A stretch of 64,000 bases of DNA from Klebsormidium nitens (GCA_000708835.1 DF236973.1:232699-296698), one strand, 5' to 3'; numbered from the stretch's first letter, positions 36,064 to 50,510 are shown. The notes: generated by a model not told the origin, from the sequence alone. Numbers and translations: made by a program.

Positions 36064-39000
36064 TCAATATGAATCATTAGGAATGTACCGCAAGGGGCTC
36101 GCTCTATACCCCGGTGTCCGTTCTATCGTCTCCTCGAAGTACTGCGTGACATCCGGTGGTGTTCTCATTCGCGGGCCATCCCCGTTTTGCGCTGTGTTTA
36201 ACGCAGGGGCAGGGGTGGGTGGTGGAGGGGTTTTGGGAGTTTGGTCCGGCCTGGCCGGGGGAGCCTCGGCCGGCGGCCGCCGCCGTACGAAACTTGACCA
36301 TAGCATTCGCACTATCGCTACAACAAGAGCCCCGACAGCAGCAACGATTGCGGATAAGAGAGCGTAGCCGAGGATCGGCGTCCCGCCGGCATCGTAGTGG
36401 AAGGGAAGCTCCACACTTTGTCCTGTCTTCTGATTTTTGAAGACGGCTCGGTCGGACAGGGAGGAACCGGGCTGGAGCAGCTTGATCTGCAAAGAAGGGG
36501 TCCCAAACGATTTGAGTGGGGATACCACACAACGGCCGGATCATGACTGTCGATTAAAACCCCTAGAACGGGCTTCCCGAACCAGTCGGTGACATCAACT
36601 TTCTTTCCGGATAAGTGATGCACAGGAGCCAACTCCAGCGCCGACTGTCAGGAAAGATGCAGCTCCCGCAGAAAAGGCAGATCGCACGGGCAACTTACAC
36701 GCTGGTCGGAATTAGTGATCGACAGTGCTAGCCCAACCCGCTTGAGGACGGATTGGAAGAGATATGAGATGAGCACGCGCCTTCTCGACCTTGTTACCGT
36801 ACTGCAGGCCCGAGATAGGGAACGCCGAATGGCAAAGAATATACATGGTAACCGATGCTAAAGCGGTCGCACATCCCCTAACTTTCCTGCTAACAATCCT
36901 ACCCGTTCAGACGAAATGGTGTCTGCATTCAACTTGCAATCCAAGCAGGTTTCAGAAACCCCAAGGGCACTTCCGGAGTTTGATTCAGGTACGGCAGAGC
37001 TCCCCTGCTCTACTTGGATATTGAGATGTTCGAGAGCAACGGGCGGAAGCCCGGGTTAAAAGGCGATGGAAGAAAAGGTGACAACAGGCGCACCTCGTAC
37101 AGGGCCCTCCCGCTCAAGCCGGCAGCCTCCTCGCCTCTGCTGACGCGGCGGATTGCCACTGCGTCTCGGTGGCCCCACGACACGATGACGTCAGCTGCAC
37201 GCAGGATGTCGGGGAAACTGAGTATCCGCAACCAACGCTTATCCTTCTAGGTTCCATAAAAAACGCCTGTGTTCTCCCCCGCCTCGACAATGTTCGAGAA
37301 GCGTTATATGAAAATGAATGGTCGAACAAGTAACAGGGGCAACGGCGGGATCCCCACGCAAATCTGGAGTGGGCGGAAAGGTGTTCTTTAGAAATGTGGC
37401 CACCGTGTTTTCTGCAAACTCAAGATCTGGGGTTCAAACACAAACGCATGCTCGACCTGGCCAGACTAGCGATTGCACAGCGGACCTTACCGCTACTCCA
37501 GGCAGTTGCTGATAAACAACCTACAATTGCTATTCTGATTGTTCCCTTGCCACCACCTGATCAGCAACCTTGCGCCAATTCAAACAAGAGGACCAGGAGA
37601 GAGCACGTCTCTCGCAACGTGAATCAAGAATGTTGCCAGTCAGGGCGAGGCGGCTCACCGGTATTGCCCACGAGGGACACAATGGTCCGGTTGGTGCTCT
37701 TGTACAAGTGGAGCTGCGAGAGAAAAAGAACTGCGCGTGAGCCTCGGAGGTTTCTTAGGGTATATCTGTCTGGTGCAAAAGAGGGCTACTCGCAGGTCAC
37801 CCAGCGGTCGTATCTTTCGATCTTATCCTGTTTGGTTTCTACTTTGAAAGGGGGGTTGTCAACCGTTTCGATGGCCTCTTTTACTAAACCCGAGCGTTCC
37901 GAGCAAGCCGATGCATAGCCCAAATAGAAGCACGACGGATGGTTCAAAAGGAGGAAGCCTGCTTCGGCAAATAGGCCCCGTCAACAGTTGCGGCGGCCTT
38001 CTATAAATGTAACCGTCGTCATTTTCGGACAATAACCCTTACGTGGCCAACAAAGACCTCCACGTAAACCGTCGCCATATCAACAATCTCGTACAGTCCC
38101 TCCCTCTAGCAACCATCCAGCCCCGCTCACCTCCTCGGGGGTGCCTGACGCCAGTGCAAACGCCCCCACGAAACGGAACTCCTCCGGCTGCCCCACAACG
38201 GCCGGAACGGAACCCTTTGCCGGAACGTCCGCTCGGACGCTCCCTCGGACTGTCCCCGTACGGTCCGCAGCGGGCTGCTGCGCGCCGGCCCGACTACGAG
38301 CGATGCTCTCGGGATCTTCCAAGTGAATGACGCAAACGGCCTCGCCGGTCGTCTCGTTCGTTTGGGCGTGACAGTGCCTGCGTGTAGAAATGGCTGAGAT
38401 GAAAATTTGCTTCAGATGGAAGCTTGAGTTCTGCAAAAGGCGGCCTGGCGGCATGCGATGCTATCAAGATCTTCCAAGTGGATAACGCATTCGGCCTCGC
38501 CGGTTGCCTCGTTCTTCTGGGCTTGACAGTGCCTGCGTGTGGTATTCGAAGGATTGAAGATTTGATGTCACTTCTTTGGGGAGTTCAAAGATCAAGGAAT
38601 CAAAACTTGTTTCAAAAACCAAAACCTGCAAAGAGTTGGCGCTGCTGCGAGCGATGCTCTCGGGATCTTCCAGGTGGATGACGCAAAAGGCCTCTCTTCC
38701 CTTTTGAGCGTGACAGTGCCTGCGTGTAGAACCTCTGATTAATTTCACTTGCTTCAGATGGAAGCATAATATCTGCAAACGTCGGCCCGCGACGAAGGAT
38801 GCTCTCGGATCTTCCAGGTGGATGACGCAAAAGGCCTCGCCGGTTGGATTCTGGGCGTAACAGTGCCTGCGTGTAGATACTTCAAAGTCCAAACAGCTAT
38901 TTTTCCTGTGCCTTTTAGAGGGTTGTGAGAGAGGAGCCTGCAAGGGTGGCCCGGCTGCAGGCAATGCGTTCGGCATATTTTAGGACATGACACAACTGGC

Positions 39001-42000
39001 CTTGCCGGTTGTCTCGTTCTTCTGGGCGTGACAGTGCCTGCGTGTGGATATTTGAGAATTGGACAACTGTTTTTCCTGTGCCCTTAAAGCAGTGCGAGGG
39101 TCAAATATGTTAGACTCTGCCCGGCTGCGAGCGATGCTCTCGGGTTCTTCCAAGTGAATGACGCAAACAGCCTTGCCAGATGTTTCGTTCTTCTGGGCGT
39201 GACAGTGCTGCGTGTGGATACTTATAGTTTGAAAAGCTGGTTTTCCTGTGCCTTTACGGGGGTGTGAGAGTGGACTCTGCAAGCCCGAGGCCGCGTCAGC
39301 GCCAAGAAGGATCTGAATTTACCGACGCATTGGGCATGGTGCAGCTGAAAAGCTTCAGTCGTTGCTTGCGCAGTACCCCATCAAACTTTAAGAGTCGGTG
39401 CCATAAGGGTATGCTTTCCAGTAACAAAAGGGTAACGACTATCTTTGCGGATTACGGTGTAATCGTCCTTGAAATCGGGTTGAATGAAGAGAACGGTGAA
39501 TCTGCCAATTGTATCTTTCCCGGAGCCTTCAGGAACGAGCTGGCTGCGGGCAATGCGTTTGGGATCCTCCAGGATATGACGCAGACGGCTTCGCTGCTTG
39601 TCTACCTCTCTTGCGCGTGCGTGTGCCTCCGTGTTGTAATTGTCAAAGGAAATTTGAGCCTCTAAGGGAGCGTGAATGCGAAGTCTGAAAGACTCGGCCC
39701 GTCTACATACGATCCAACTGTCCTCCAAATAGATGACGCAGACAACCTCCCCGGTTGTCTCGTTCTTCTGAACATGACTGTGCCGGTGTAAAAGTTGCCC
39801 GGGTTTGAGGGTATAGTTTCTTGTGCCATAGGGTTTATGACAATTTCTATGACGCTTGGTCACTGCAAGACTTCTGGTTCTACGCTTCTTCTTCTGTCTA
39901 CGCCTTTTTACAATTACCTCTTGCAATCCTGCGCCCCCCTCCTTATCGAGCCCTTTCTATTCTGTGCCGTCCTGGTTGAAATGTCAAATGTATGGATGAG
40001 AAGCCGGCGTCAAACAATCCAACAATGAAGCATAAACTTGGCAGGCCGCAAGGAGCCTTGAAGAATAAATGCAGAGCTCATGCAAGCGGTATGATCAAGC
40101 GCATACGCGGCTTACCCAAGGTAAGAAGGCGACAGGTGGCACTCGAACGGAGCGACTGCAGCGACGACCGGGGCCCCGATCTCCTGACCACTGGCGTCCC
40201 TGTTGGAGCGATACGGTGTTTTTCAGCACTCAATAGACCTTAAGAAGGACTTTAGCTTGCAATCACTCAGGATCGAAGAAGCTCTGCGTCTATCGCTGAA
40301 TAACTGGAGGTCAGAGGGTAGTCTTTTGGTCTGAAGGAGGTATGTTGAAGCAGCGCATGGGTCCCATTGGGGCTTCAGTGCTCTGGAGAGTTCTGGCTCT
40401 GCTGGATGCACGAGCAATGCCCCTTCATACGAGATATCTGACGGCGTTATTGCTTCGGGAAGAAAGTAGAAATCAAAGGATGTCATCCGCACATCGCACC
40501 CTATCAGGATCTCAACAAGGAGCGGTGTCTTACCGGAACGTGACGGGGAACGCGTACTCGGCATCGGGGCGGGCGTTTGTGAGGAACGGAACTTCCGCTG
40601 GGGGGCTGACGGAAACCGCCGCTACCGGAACGACGGTGACACTGGTGTAGGTGGTCAGATGGGACCCGTTGAAATGCACTGCAGCGGGGGTATCGGTGCT
40701 TCAGTGCCAGGTCGTGTATTTTGCAAGTTGCGTGAATGTTAGTCACATGAGATGTGTGTTAGAACCTGATCAGCGACTTCGATACAACTCTTCTTTTATT
40801 GGTATGTGCATTCCCCATTCAGAGAAAGAAGGAAGACCAGACTCGGGGAGTCTGATGCTGGAAGCTGTAAGATCTAGAGTAGGATAGTCGGATGGAACTC
40901 GATGGAGGCTTTCCACTGTGAGGGTTGGAGAAGCGTACAGTTGTGAGGCTGCCTGTTAAAACTGCCTCACCATTTCAATCCTTCGCTGACAATCCTAAAC
41001 AGCAGACGACAAGAGCGAATTGAATCGGGGACTATTCCAATATAGTCTGTCGAAACAAAGGAGGCTTCAGAAGCGGACTTCTTACTTGAAAGGGAGAAGG
41101 GAGTTGGTAAAGTCTTTCTTACCCGTCGTACTGCCAGGCCCGACCGCAACTGCCTCCCCTGAAAATGGGTCAATCCTGACCACGACCGCGTCCCTGCTGG
41201 ACCACCGGCCCTCCTCCCTTAACCCGCCCGCTGACCCGCCCATCCCGGCCGTAAACCGGATTCTTGACCCGAGATGCATAAACGGCTCCCGGGGGCTCAC
41301 GTACGCTCCCACTCGAACGACCAAAAAGTCCGTCACGTCCGGATCCGATGCCAGGTGTACCTGCACAAAGCAGATGCAATTCGTCACCTTTCGAGTCCAC
41401 AAAGATCCTGTAAACCGAAGGGGCAGATAAAGGCCCATGTATGGTCTTTCAAGGCAACAGAACCAATTGCCAGCTTGGAAACGTCAAAGTAGAACGCACA
41501 CATTCGCCTAGAGCTGCAGTATACCTGGCGTGTCTGGGCCGCAAATGCGACGGCTGAAGAGAGCCAAGCATCTTCCGGTCAACGGAAAACATTCCTTTTG
41601 TTGTTCGCGTTTTATTCTAGGTTTGGTTCACGAGAAGAATTGAAAGCGTTATTAAGAACTGGAAAGCAGCTACTCCAATCGCCACTCAACGGTCGTTCTG
41701 GTGTCGTCAACGAGCGAAAGCGTCAAGTTCTTAAACATCGAAAACAGCTGTGAGATACTTTCCAGGACTTACCCTGATCAGAGCACTCCCCTGCTTCAGG
41801 GCCTTAACCACGACCTGGGTTTGCGTAACCCTGATATCACCAGTGGGCACCAGCTGGCTGTCCACGTGGACGGCCACGATGTCGGGGTGGTTGGCCTCCA
41901 CGTGGAGGGGGATCCCCGCAGCTTCGAAGAATGGGGCGCCAAACTCGTCCTGAGGGGTGACGATGAAAACTTGGGTAGCGCCAACGGAGAGCTCGACGGA

Positions 42001-45000
42001 GTGCCATGGAAAGGAGTCGTCGCCTACTGTCATCTGCAGGCCAAAGGGATCGGACTGTGAAGGGAACGGAACGAGCACGGAACGGACCGAGCGCTGAACG
42101 GAACAAAGGCGGTTACATGGCTGGAAGCGATGGCGGAAACGTTGCTAAGGGTCGGGAAAGAGAAGGTCAAAGAGGAGAGCTTGCCTGAAACTTCAGCTGC
42201 AACAGATCTGGAACGGACTAATTTGTCTGTACATTCAACTGGATAGCGCAGGCAATTTCCTGAGCAGAAGTACGTTTTACGAGGCTCATGAAGGTAGACT
42301 CTAATCGGCACATCCTCTGAACGATTTGAAATGTTGATTTCGTAGGCCACCTCGGGGCTGCCTTCTTGCGCACTTAGGAGTTATGGTCGCAAGGATGTTC
42401 ATTGCACGCAAGAAGAGGGTATTCTCACCTGAGCGATCTCCGCCACTCTCACACAGGCCGCCAGGCCCGCCCTCCCCGTGCTCCGCACCCTGGCGTGAAT
42501 ACACTCTACGTCCGGTCGAGACCCAGTTTGCAGCTTGCCCTCGTCCAGCAGCTTAACCACGTAGTTATCTGCCTGGTTAGGCGGCGGACAGCTCTGAAGC
42601 AACGAGTAGACAGTCGTCTCCGGCCCACAGCACTGGTAGAAGGGGAGGGCGAACGTGGTTTCGTAATGGGGGGGCAAAAGCCAGGTCGCGCAGCACCCCC
42701 TGTTCACGGGAACATCGCCCAGGACTACGACGTCAGCAGACGCGTTGTACTGCACCGGGGGGGTTCCTGGCGGTCCATAGCGGCAGCTGAAGGTAAGGCT
42801 AACCGTGGTTTTGCCGGGGGCTTTGCCTGCGAACCGGACGCTAAACCCGGGGTCCAGTTCGTCCCCTCGCTTGGCCTCCGGAACCTCTAGAGAATCCGGC
42901 TTCAGCAGTTGGAGCACCTCTGGATCTCCAACCGACCAGCGGTACCCGTAGCAAACTTGCGCGAATGACATTAGGTCCTCGCTCGGTTCCCCCCCCTCGG
43001 GAAAGACGTCTATTTCCTCCCCCACGCCCAGACGCCCAGTCCCCGCGTGCAAACCCGCCTTGACCAGCTTCCTAACCACCACGGTCATTGTTGCTTCACT
43101 CAAAACTTCGCCAGAAGCAGAACGCGCCACGGCCCTGATCTCGGCTTGACCCTCCTTTTCTCCTCGAACCGAACCCGAAAGCGGGTCGACCGAAACGACG
43201 GTCGGGTTGGAACTAGACAGGGAGATTTGAGCGTTGGCGCTGGGACCCCCCTGGACCTGAATGGCGTAGTCTGCGCCGGGTGCTAGGATCAGTTCGGGGG
43301 GGTGGAGGGAGAGGGGGGCGTAGACAGAGACTCGGACGAACTTGCTCTCGATCACACGGCCAGAGACGCTGCGGACAGTAACCTGCGAGGAGAGGGAACG
43401 AATGAGGGTCGGTATGTGCTGCTTCGAGTTACTCGGATAGGCTCTGAATACCGGAGAATGAAACGGATTCATTGCTCACAGTGATACGCTTTTGAAAATC
43501 CGAGACAGTCTCACAGGTTTATTTTTTAGCAGCCCTACAAGAAGCTCCTTCCAACACGATAGCGGTGACAGATGGGTGAGAGGCCCTGGTTGGCCAAGGC
43601 GAAACTTCGGAAAAGGCCGGCTTCTGTTTCCCAAGAAAGTCAAACAAGCACCTAGAAAAGGACAGCGCGCTTGGCGGCTCAATGCTTCACTACAAGCAGA
43701 CAGTATTTCAGTACCTCAGACATCCCACCCCAACTCGAGCGCACTTCTTGAGCGAGAGCAAGGGCATATGGTACATCCTACAAATACCAGGGATGACAAG
43801 GGAGTCTGATCAGTCGAGTAAAATGGAAACGTGTCATCGCTACGACACGACTCATATGAGTACAGTGACATAAGAGACACGCGGGATAGATAGCGTTTTG
43901 AAGCGCCTTACATGGAAGAGTGTCGTCCCAACGGTCCTTCCCTCGATCACGAACTCGTTCGGCGCCGTGTTTGGGACGTTCAAAAGCGCCACTGTCTCGT
44001 CCGAAACATGGACCTTCAGATCGAGGTACGCAAACTGCGACGCATCGAACGGACGGCCCAGATCGTCCGTCGCCTCCACAGCGACAGTCAGATTGGCGCC
44101 CACTTGCAGGATGAGGTCATCGCTGACCAGCACCTTAACCGAGGCCACGTCAGTCACGGCGACGACGGCCGATGCGCTTGTCGGATGCTCCAAACCTACG
44201 TCCTTAACCCGGATTTCCGCCACACCAAAGTCTTTTGGTGCAACTTCAAGGGTCTTCCCGGCAGACGTTGGGAGGATCTCGGCGACCTGGGAGTCGTTGC
44301 TCGCTGCTTGAATGTCGCTGGTTCCACCTATGACCCTCAGAGTAACCTTTGCCGCTGGGTGGTTAAGCAGGAGCGCAAATCGCGGCTCTAACCGCAGCGC
44401 CGACACCAGCTGCAGTGTTGCAGCGTCCACTAATTCTTTCCTCCGAACCTCGTTTTCAACTTCGTGCACGACCTCCCTAGGTAAGCTCTTAACCCTGGCC
44501 CGGTTTCGGTCTAACCCGACCACAGTTGCCCGGACCACGCACTTGCCAGACTTATCCCCGAGCAGAAGGCCCCTCTCCCAGTCGCTCGCTAACCCGGATT
44601 CTAAACCCGACTCTGGGAGACTCGCCCACTGGGCTCCCTCGCAGCCGTCCAGGTCCCAGTCTAGGGTTAATGATTCCGCACTTGAGAAGGGGTTAAATTC
44701 CGGGTCAAGGGCCACCGCCGCGACTCGGATCAGGCGGTTGTTGATCACTTGGTGGGTGATGGCGTGCATGCCGCTGGCGTCGCGCTCGAGGCTGGCGAAG
44801 GTGCGGATGGCGGGAAGGGAGTTGTCTGGTAAAGAAAACAAAGGCTGACATCAGTACCTTGAAAACAATTGGCGAAGCATAGGATCCATCGATGCAAGAC
44901 TGCGGTCAAGGCAGGCGGAATGAAGAGGACATAAAGGAACAAGGTGAAGGATGTTGACGAAACCATGCTCGATCGGTCTACAGGATGCGCACAAAGCAAG

Positions 45001-48000
45001 CGAGACGACACGAGTGGCAGCACGCTCATTGCGAACCTGAGTCCGAGAGCACAGTCTACGGGTAAGCGGCTACGGGCCAGATAGATTGTGTGAAAATAGC
45101 ACGCCCCGCTTGTTGGAGGCTGCAAATTTGCAGGAGGAAAGAATGGTGGCGGAGTCGGTATGGCTGACCTCGTTCGTCGATGAGAAGGGTAATGGCGGCC
45201 GGCAGAGCGCAGTGGACTGTGAGGTTGGCCTCAGCGGCGCCCCTGTTGAACGAAATCGACTGAAAGCAAGAGAAGCAACAAGGACAACCTCAGTGCCCGC
45301 GGCTGACAAAGCAGGGACTTGTTGTGACGGTTTGAATTGTTCTTTCGCAATCTTCGGAGGAAAACCCAAAATTTTGCTGATGCCTACAGGTAGCTGAAGC
45401 ATTCCACAAAGAACGGGAGACTCGCCCAGCTTCATGAATAGACGTCGCTTGTCAAGAATGAAACAATCCGCACCCTACAGAAAAAGACTTTTCCTTCAAG
45501 ATTGCAGTGCGTAAGCAAGCAGTCAGAAGAAAGCAGACCCCGCTGATAGACAGGGCAATAACGCAGCGCAAGGACTGACAATACTTCCACGCATAAAGAG
45601 AGCGGATACTTGGCGAGACAAGCAGTCCTGACCTGCGTCCCCAGCTTAGTGCACGTCAGTTCGTACGTCCGACTCCCGCCAGCGTCCGACGGTCCGATCT
45701 GCTGCACCGTCAAGCCGTCCCCCGAGACCCTGGCCCCTTCCGCAAACGCCTCGCTCCCCCGTCTCTCCGGACCCCCCTTCGTCCGCACTTTCACGGTGCT
45801 CCCGGGGGGCATCTTTACCTCGTGAATCACCTCCCCCCTCGGGACGGTGTACCCCCCCACGCCGGTTCCGTTGTCCGCTCGCTCCAAAACCAGCGGACTG
45901 TACACCGACACCACCCACTCCGTCGCGAGTCTCCGGGGGGCGCCTTCAGGCAGGTAATCCACCCCCCGTTCTTGCATCTCTCGGCGCAGCGCCTCCGCCG
46001 GCTCGAGATCCAGAACGGCGGACACTCTTGCGAGGCCGGGGGCGACCGCCCACCAGACGTGAGACGCACAGGCGTCGCCTTGGATGGCTCCCATGGCTCT
46101 GCGCAACTTTTCTAAGGCGTTTGAGGGAGGTACGGACGAAGTGAGCGGGGTCGGGGGGCTAGAGGGATCCCCCGGCTGGGCAGGCCGGGCAGGGACGGCG
46201 TGCCACGTGACAAAGCGGGCTGCAGCGGTGCAGTTGTCGTATTCGTGACCTGAAGAGGAGCAGAAAAATATTAGGCGTAACGTTCTTAGTTTTGATACGA
46301 GTATCAGATACCACAGCGCAGGGCTTTGTAGAACAGAAGCGCTAATCACTTACAGAAATGCACTTCTTGTGCAAAAAGTCTGTGTACCTGAGGGGGCTGA
46401 ACTTTCCCCAGCACCTAAAGGATTCATGTAACCGAAAGACAGACGTAAGCAGCAGAGAATCCCACCTTCCCCGTCTAGCAACTTGACAGCCGCAGGCGCC
46501 GCGTCTCCTACTTGCAAATCCATTGGAAGGGAAGGCACTTGCTGAAGGCTCGCCGGCACAGAGACAGTCACAACCGTCGACGCCAGGTTGAGCTCGTCCA
46601 ATGCAGCAGCGGCGAAAATCCGGGTCCGGCCCACGCCTACAGCCCGAACAGTCCCGTCCAGATCGACGGTGGCGATGGAAGGGTTTTCACTGAACCAGTT
46701 ATAGCCCAAGTCGCAGCCTGCAGAGGTGATTGCTTTGGTTGGTGCCCGTCCTACAAGCGACTTTGAATTGAGAAGAGTCCAGTCGATACCTTCAACAAAG
46801 ACTCACAGCAAGACCTTCTGACTCCGAAACTCTGGCAGCGTCCCCGCACTCTAGCTTCTCGTCCGGATGAAGTAAGCCTTTCAAAAACTCAACTTCCGAC
46901 TAAGAATGTTAACAGTGAAGGTCACTTACGACACAACTCCAACCTGATACATTCAAGAAAACACGAATGCACAGACCTGGAACAGCAGAGCGCTCTTCCT
47001 AAGCCACATAGAGGTTCACAAATCGTACCTCCTGAGGCCCGCAAAGTGTATTCCTGGGCACCCCCTGGCAGCCAAGGCATGCGCAGCGCGTCCCTTTCCA
47101 CCTTCACCGGAGCGCACACGCGCACCTCCTGCTCCGCCTCCAAAACGCTCTGGGGTCCCGGAACCCAGGCGCTGCTAACCGCGTCCCTAACCATGTTTCC
47201 AAAAATGAGCGCCGCCGAGAGCGTCCCCGCCCCCTCTTGCAGGGCCTCTAGGACCGTCGCATTCACCCAGCCCTTCTCGCGGGCCTCGGAAGCCGACACT
47301 GGCCGCGTGATCCACGCAGGGATGTTGTCGAAGTTTAGGCGGAGGTCCACGTCTTGCGATAGAACCAAAGGCTGCTTCCCGGAGTCTTTCGAGAACGCCG
47401 CCACTTGGATGAGGTACTTTCGGCCCTCGACGATCTGCCATGTGCCGTCTGACTTCTTTGGTTGCAGTGCGCGCGAGGACACCGAGCGGGCGAGCCCCGC
47501 GTTCACACCGAGGGGTTGCAAAGAGAGGACTAGCCTCGTGGGAACGACCACCTTCAGGAGGGAGGTTTGGGAGTGGTCCTCGACTCGGACGTCCGTTACA
47601 GTGACGTGCGCGTGTCCGAGTGTGTGCGCAAGAACGCGGCCAGTGTTGGAATCGATTGAGGCGACTGTGGCGTTGTCTATGGACCATTTGTAGTAGGGGG
47701 AGGGCAGCGTGACGGTAGTGCCTGGGAGAGAGATAGGAAAGGGGGTAGGACTTGAGAAGTTGACTGAGTATGCAATCGGCAGAGTCGTAAATAATGTTTT
47801 GTGTGAATGCGACGAGAGAGGTTGGACCCAAGTACTGGTATATGGTGTTGGCAGGACGATCAAAGTGCTTTTGATCCTGTTATTCTAGACAGGCAAGTCC
47901 GAAGCCGGTCTTCACTTTTGTGTAAGCTTTCTTTGCGGACTTCAAACGACCAGGTGTGCGATGACGAGCGAGATAAGTGTCAAGAGACAGCGTAGACTCA

Positions 48001-50510
48001 GTCAGAGACTTGACAAGGACGAAAGTCGATATGTACCACCGTACTAGCCGGACATCTCGAAAAGGCTTGGGCGCTGCAATCAATCAGGTCTAAAGCAGGC
48101 CTCTCACCTTCTGGTTTGTCTGGCCGGTAAGTAACAATTTTGTAGTCGAGCCGCGTGCCGGGGATGATGAACACGGGGCTCGGGGGCAGAAGGGAGAACG
48201 CCTCCGCAACTGTCAGCGCCACGCTGTGCTCCAGGGCCGGGAAACTGGGTTCCACTAACTGCGCGCTAACCTGCTCTTTACCAGCCTCTACGCCCCTGAC
48301 CACAAAGAGGTCAGACCAGAGCTCCTGCAGGGAGGAGGCGTGGCATTGAAAACGAACCCTGGCCTTTTGACTGAACATGTTGCGCGATATCTTGTTCGGC
48401 AATTCTGCCAACCCGCTTGATGACTCGGAGCTCAACCAGACTGAAAGAATCGTGTTTCTACGAGTTACCTGCTATGTTCTCTGCTTTGTTTTCAAGTGCT
48501 TCAATGTCTAAGGAGAGCTTCCTAATCTCAAAGTAAGCAAGCAAGGGGCGCATTGACTTGCCCGGACTCAATCATGGGAATTGAAAGCCTCAAGTGACCG
48601 TTGAAGAATTTATAGGCATGCTTCCAGATTTTTGATAACTCGTCATGTTTGCAAGTGACACAGATTCTAAGATATGACAATCCCAATCACACTACACCCT
48701 TACCCCTTCCTCGATCTCTATCCGCACCCACACGTCCCCGCAGTCACAGCCACAGCCGCTCAGTGCCGTCTCCTTGAGCGGCACATGCCTCAGCCTGTGC
48801 ACCGTGCCGTCCGCTCGCAGGGGGGTGGACGTCCAGGCGAATTGCAGCCCAATCAGCGACGAGAACACGTTGTCTGCAGAAGTGAAGCAGCATAGGACGT
48901 CTCGAAAGGGCAGATTGATCTCCACCATTGAGTGGATGTTCTGGGAAAAAGTAAGTCACATACAGGGCGCAAGCAGTAGCCGACAAAGTCGCTGCGATCA
49001 GATTCACCATGTAACGAATCTGTTCAGTACAAAGATACGCCATCAATCGTGTAGAACGCTCCGAAGAGATTGCAATTTTCTAGTTTCATAACGAATTTCC
49101 TCAAGGAGCCAAAGCTGGTTACTTGGTGAAGGGAGTGATCTCGGAGAGACTCTTCAGGCTCAGGAAGGCCATCACCATGGTAGATCTGATGGGACTACAG
49201 GCAAAACGTGTAGAATCGAGTCCTCAAAGCGACTCATATGTCTCAGGAGCTCTGGGAGAGGTCTCATGAACAAACGAATGCTCCTTCGTATGCTTCCATA
49301 CTGAACATATCAAAAGGCTCAGAAAGTGGCCTTTGACCTCCAAGAACACATATAATTGCAACCACCGTACCTTCTGCATCAAACGCACGTATCTGCAGCG
49401 TGGCGAGCCCCTCGAGGTCGATCTTCAGCACCGTGTGGAAGATTGCGATCCTGCTGATCTTGTCAATGACGACCTCGCACCGCAGCACCCGCCCTGTCTT
49501 CTGGTCCCTGGCGTGGACAGCAGTTGTTCTGCGGCCACTGTAGGGCGCCTTGGACGTGATGGTCACACTTGTGGAGCAGCCAGGAATGCTGCTGTTGTAC
49601 TCTGGCTCGATGTCGAGCAGGTCGTTGTGATCCACAGACCTGAGCAAAGGGGAATTGTCAGGCCACAGTAAAATATACAATAAAAGTGCTGTACAGGTAC
49701 GTTGTGGGGGATATCGGTGGTGGTGGCACATCGGTGGAAATAGACTGGTGCAGGATGGTGGTGTGGTGGTTGTAGAAGGTGCAAAATGGTGGGAAAAAAA
49801 ACAAGTGTGGTGCCGACTGTAGACTAGCCAAGCAACGAGAAACTTCTGAGGAATGAGTGGAAGAGCAAAAGGAATCTTTGAGAGGAGGGTAAGTACGTTC
49901 CGTGACCAAAGAATGCCAACCAGAAACGTCATAGATGAAAATGAACAATAGTGAGATAGTAGCGCGTTGATCAACCTGCTGTTGTGCAAAATGCGAGTCC
50001 AGTTTGATTGAAGAATATCTTAGAACTTTACTGAAATTTCTTCAGAAAGACGAAGCAAAGAAAAACAAACTATACGAATTGTGGAGTCTATGCTTCGCCA
50101 CATTTGAGTCTGCCTTTGATAGGAAAGTTGCTCGCTGTCCCGCTATGACAACTGATGCAAACACAATCAAAATGCTGCAAACAACTCGATAGAAGCCCCA
50201 AACATCATGACGGCTCTGGTATTTATTGCCCTTGGTTTGCACCACCTCTAATCAGAACAAAGCTTTTAAAAGACATACATAACGGGCCCAAAGGTCCTCA
50301 CCAATCAAAGCAGCCGTTTGACCCCGCCAGTCTATACCGCACAGGGTTCGTGGCTCGGGGTGGCAAAAGCAGGTTGAGGTTGCTGATCTGCGGCCCTTCC
50401 GCAATCACCCCACCAAACAATGCCACTGATTGCAGAGCGCAGAGTATCATGCAAATTATCCATTTCCGCCCTGAGGCCATCGCTAATTTCCGAGGGTCGT
50501 CCTTCCACAT
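36064..50510 (-). CDS. NUP210: Nuclear pore membrane glycoprotein gp210 (NUP210)
   Basis: Eighteen exons (minus): 50510-50302, 49639-49371, 48873-48704, 48324-48108, 47721-47029, 46717-46466, 46249-45633, 45259-45169, 44825-43912, 43382-42429, 42054-41773, 41360-41123, 40678-40534, 38377-38131, 37713-37659, 37194-37094, 36644-36531, 36486-36064. The total of 5991 nt (about 1996 aa) has all junctions in phase and is close to the usual gp210 length of about 1900. Signal peptide at about residues 16-38. The N-terminus carries the family landmarks NLLLPPRATNPVRYRL, DHNDLLDIEPEYNSS, ISRIAIFH and LATLQIRAFDA. The lumenal part has Ig-like/BIG2 modules (SSSNPTVVSVDPLSG, DGTVRAVGVGRTRI, SRDAVVVRIDPFSG). 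One TM at about 1894-1918 is followed by a short Pro-rich tail. It anchors the pore in the nuclear envelope. The exon 17 end (GTGTGG donor) is the least certain junction. Exon 14 is preceded by an eightfold partial-exon array. Confidence 0.95.
38290..39800 (-). repeat. Eight tandem partial copies of gp210 exon 14 with acceptor sites
   Basis: The unit is an intron end, acceptor (CACGCAG|G in the better copies) and the first 70-80 bases of exon 14, coding HCHAQ-NETTGEA-CVIHLEDPESIAR. Acceptor positions run about 38378 (real exon), 38533, 38720, 38867, 39038, 39208, about 39627 and about 39783, giving spacings of 155, 187, 147, 171, 170, about 419 and 156. Copies 2 and 3 stay open in the frame set by exon 13. 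Copy 4 has a one-base loss, copy 5 a TAA, copy 6 lost one base at the acceptor, and copies 7 and 8 are strongly diverged. Only copy 1 continues into the rest of exon 14 and its donor at 38130. The others sit in the 2.16-kb intron 13. Confidence 0.88.

Noticed and set aside
38290-39800. CRISPR-like repeat array
   Set aside because: The units are 147-190 bp, coding on the minus strand and end at a splice acceptor in the gp210 gene. There are no short palindromic repeats with unique equal-length spacers, and the genome is eukaryotic.
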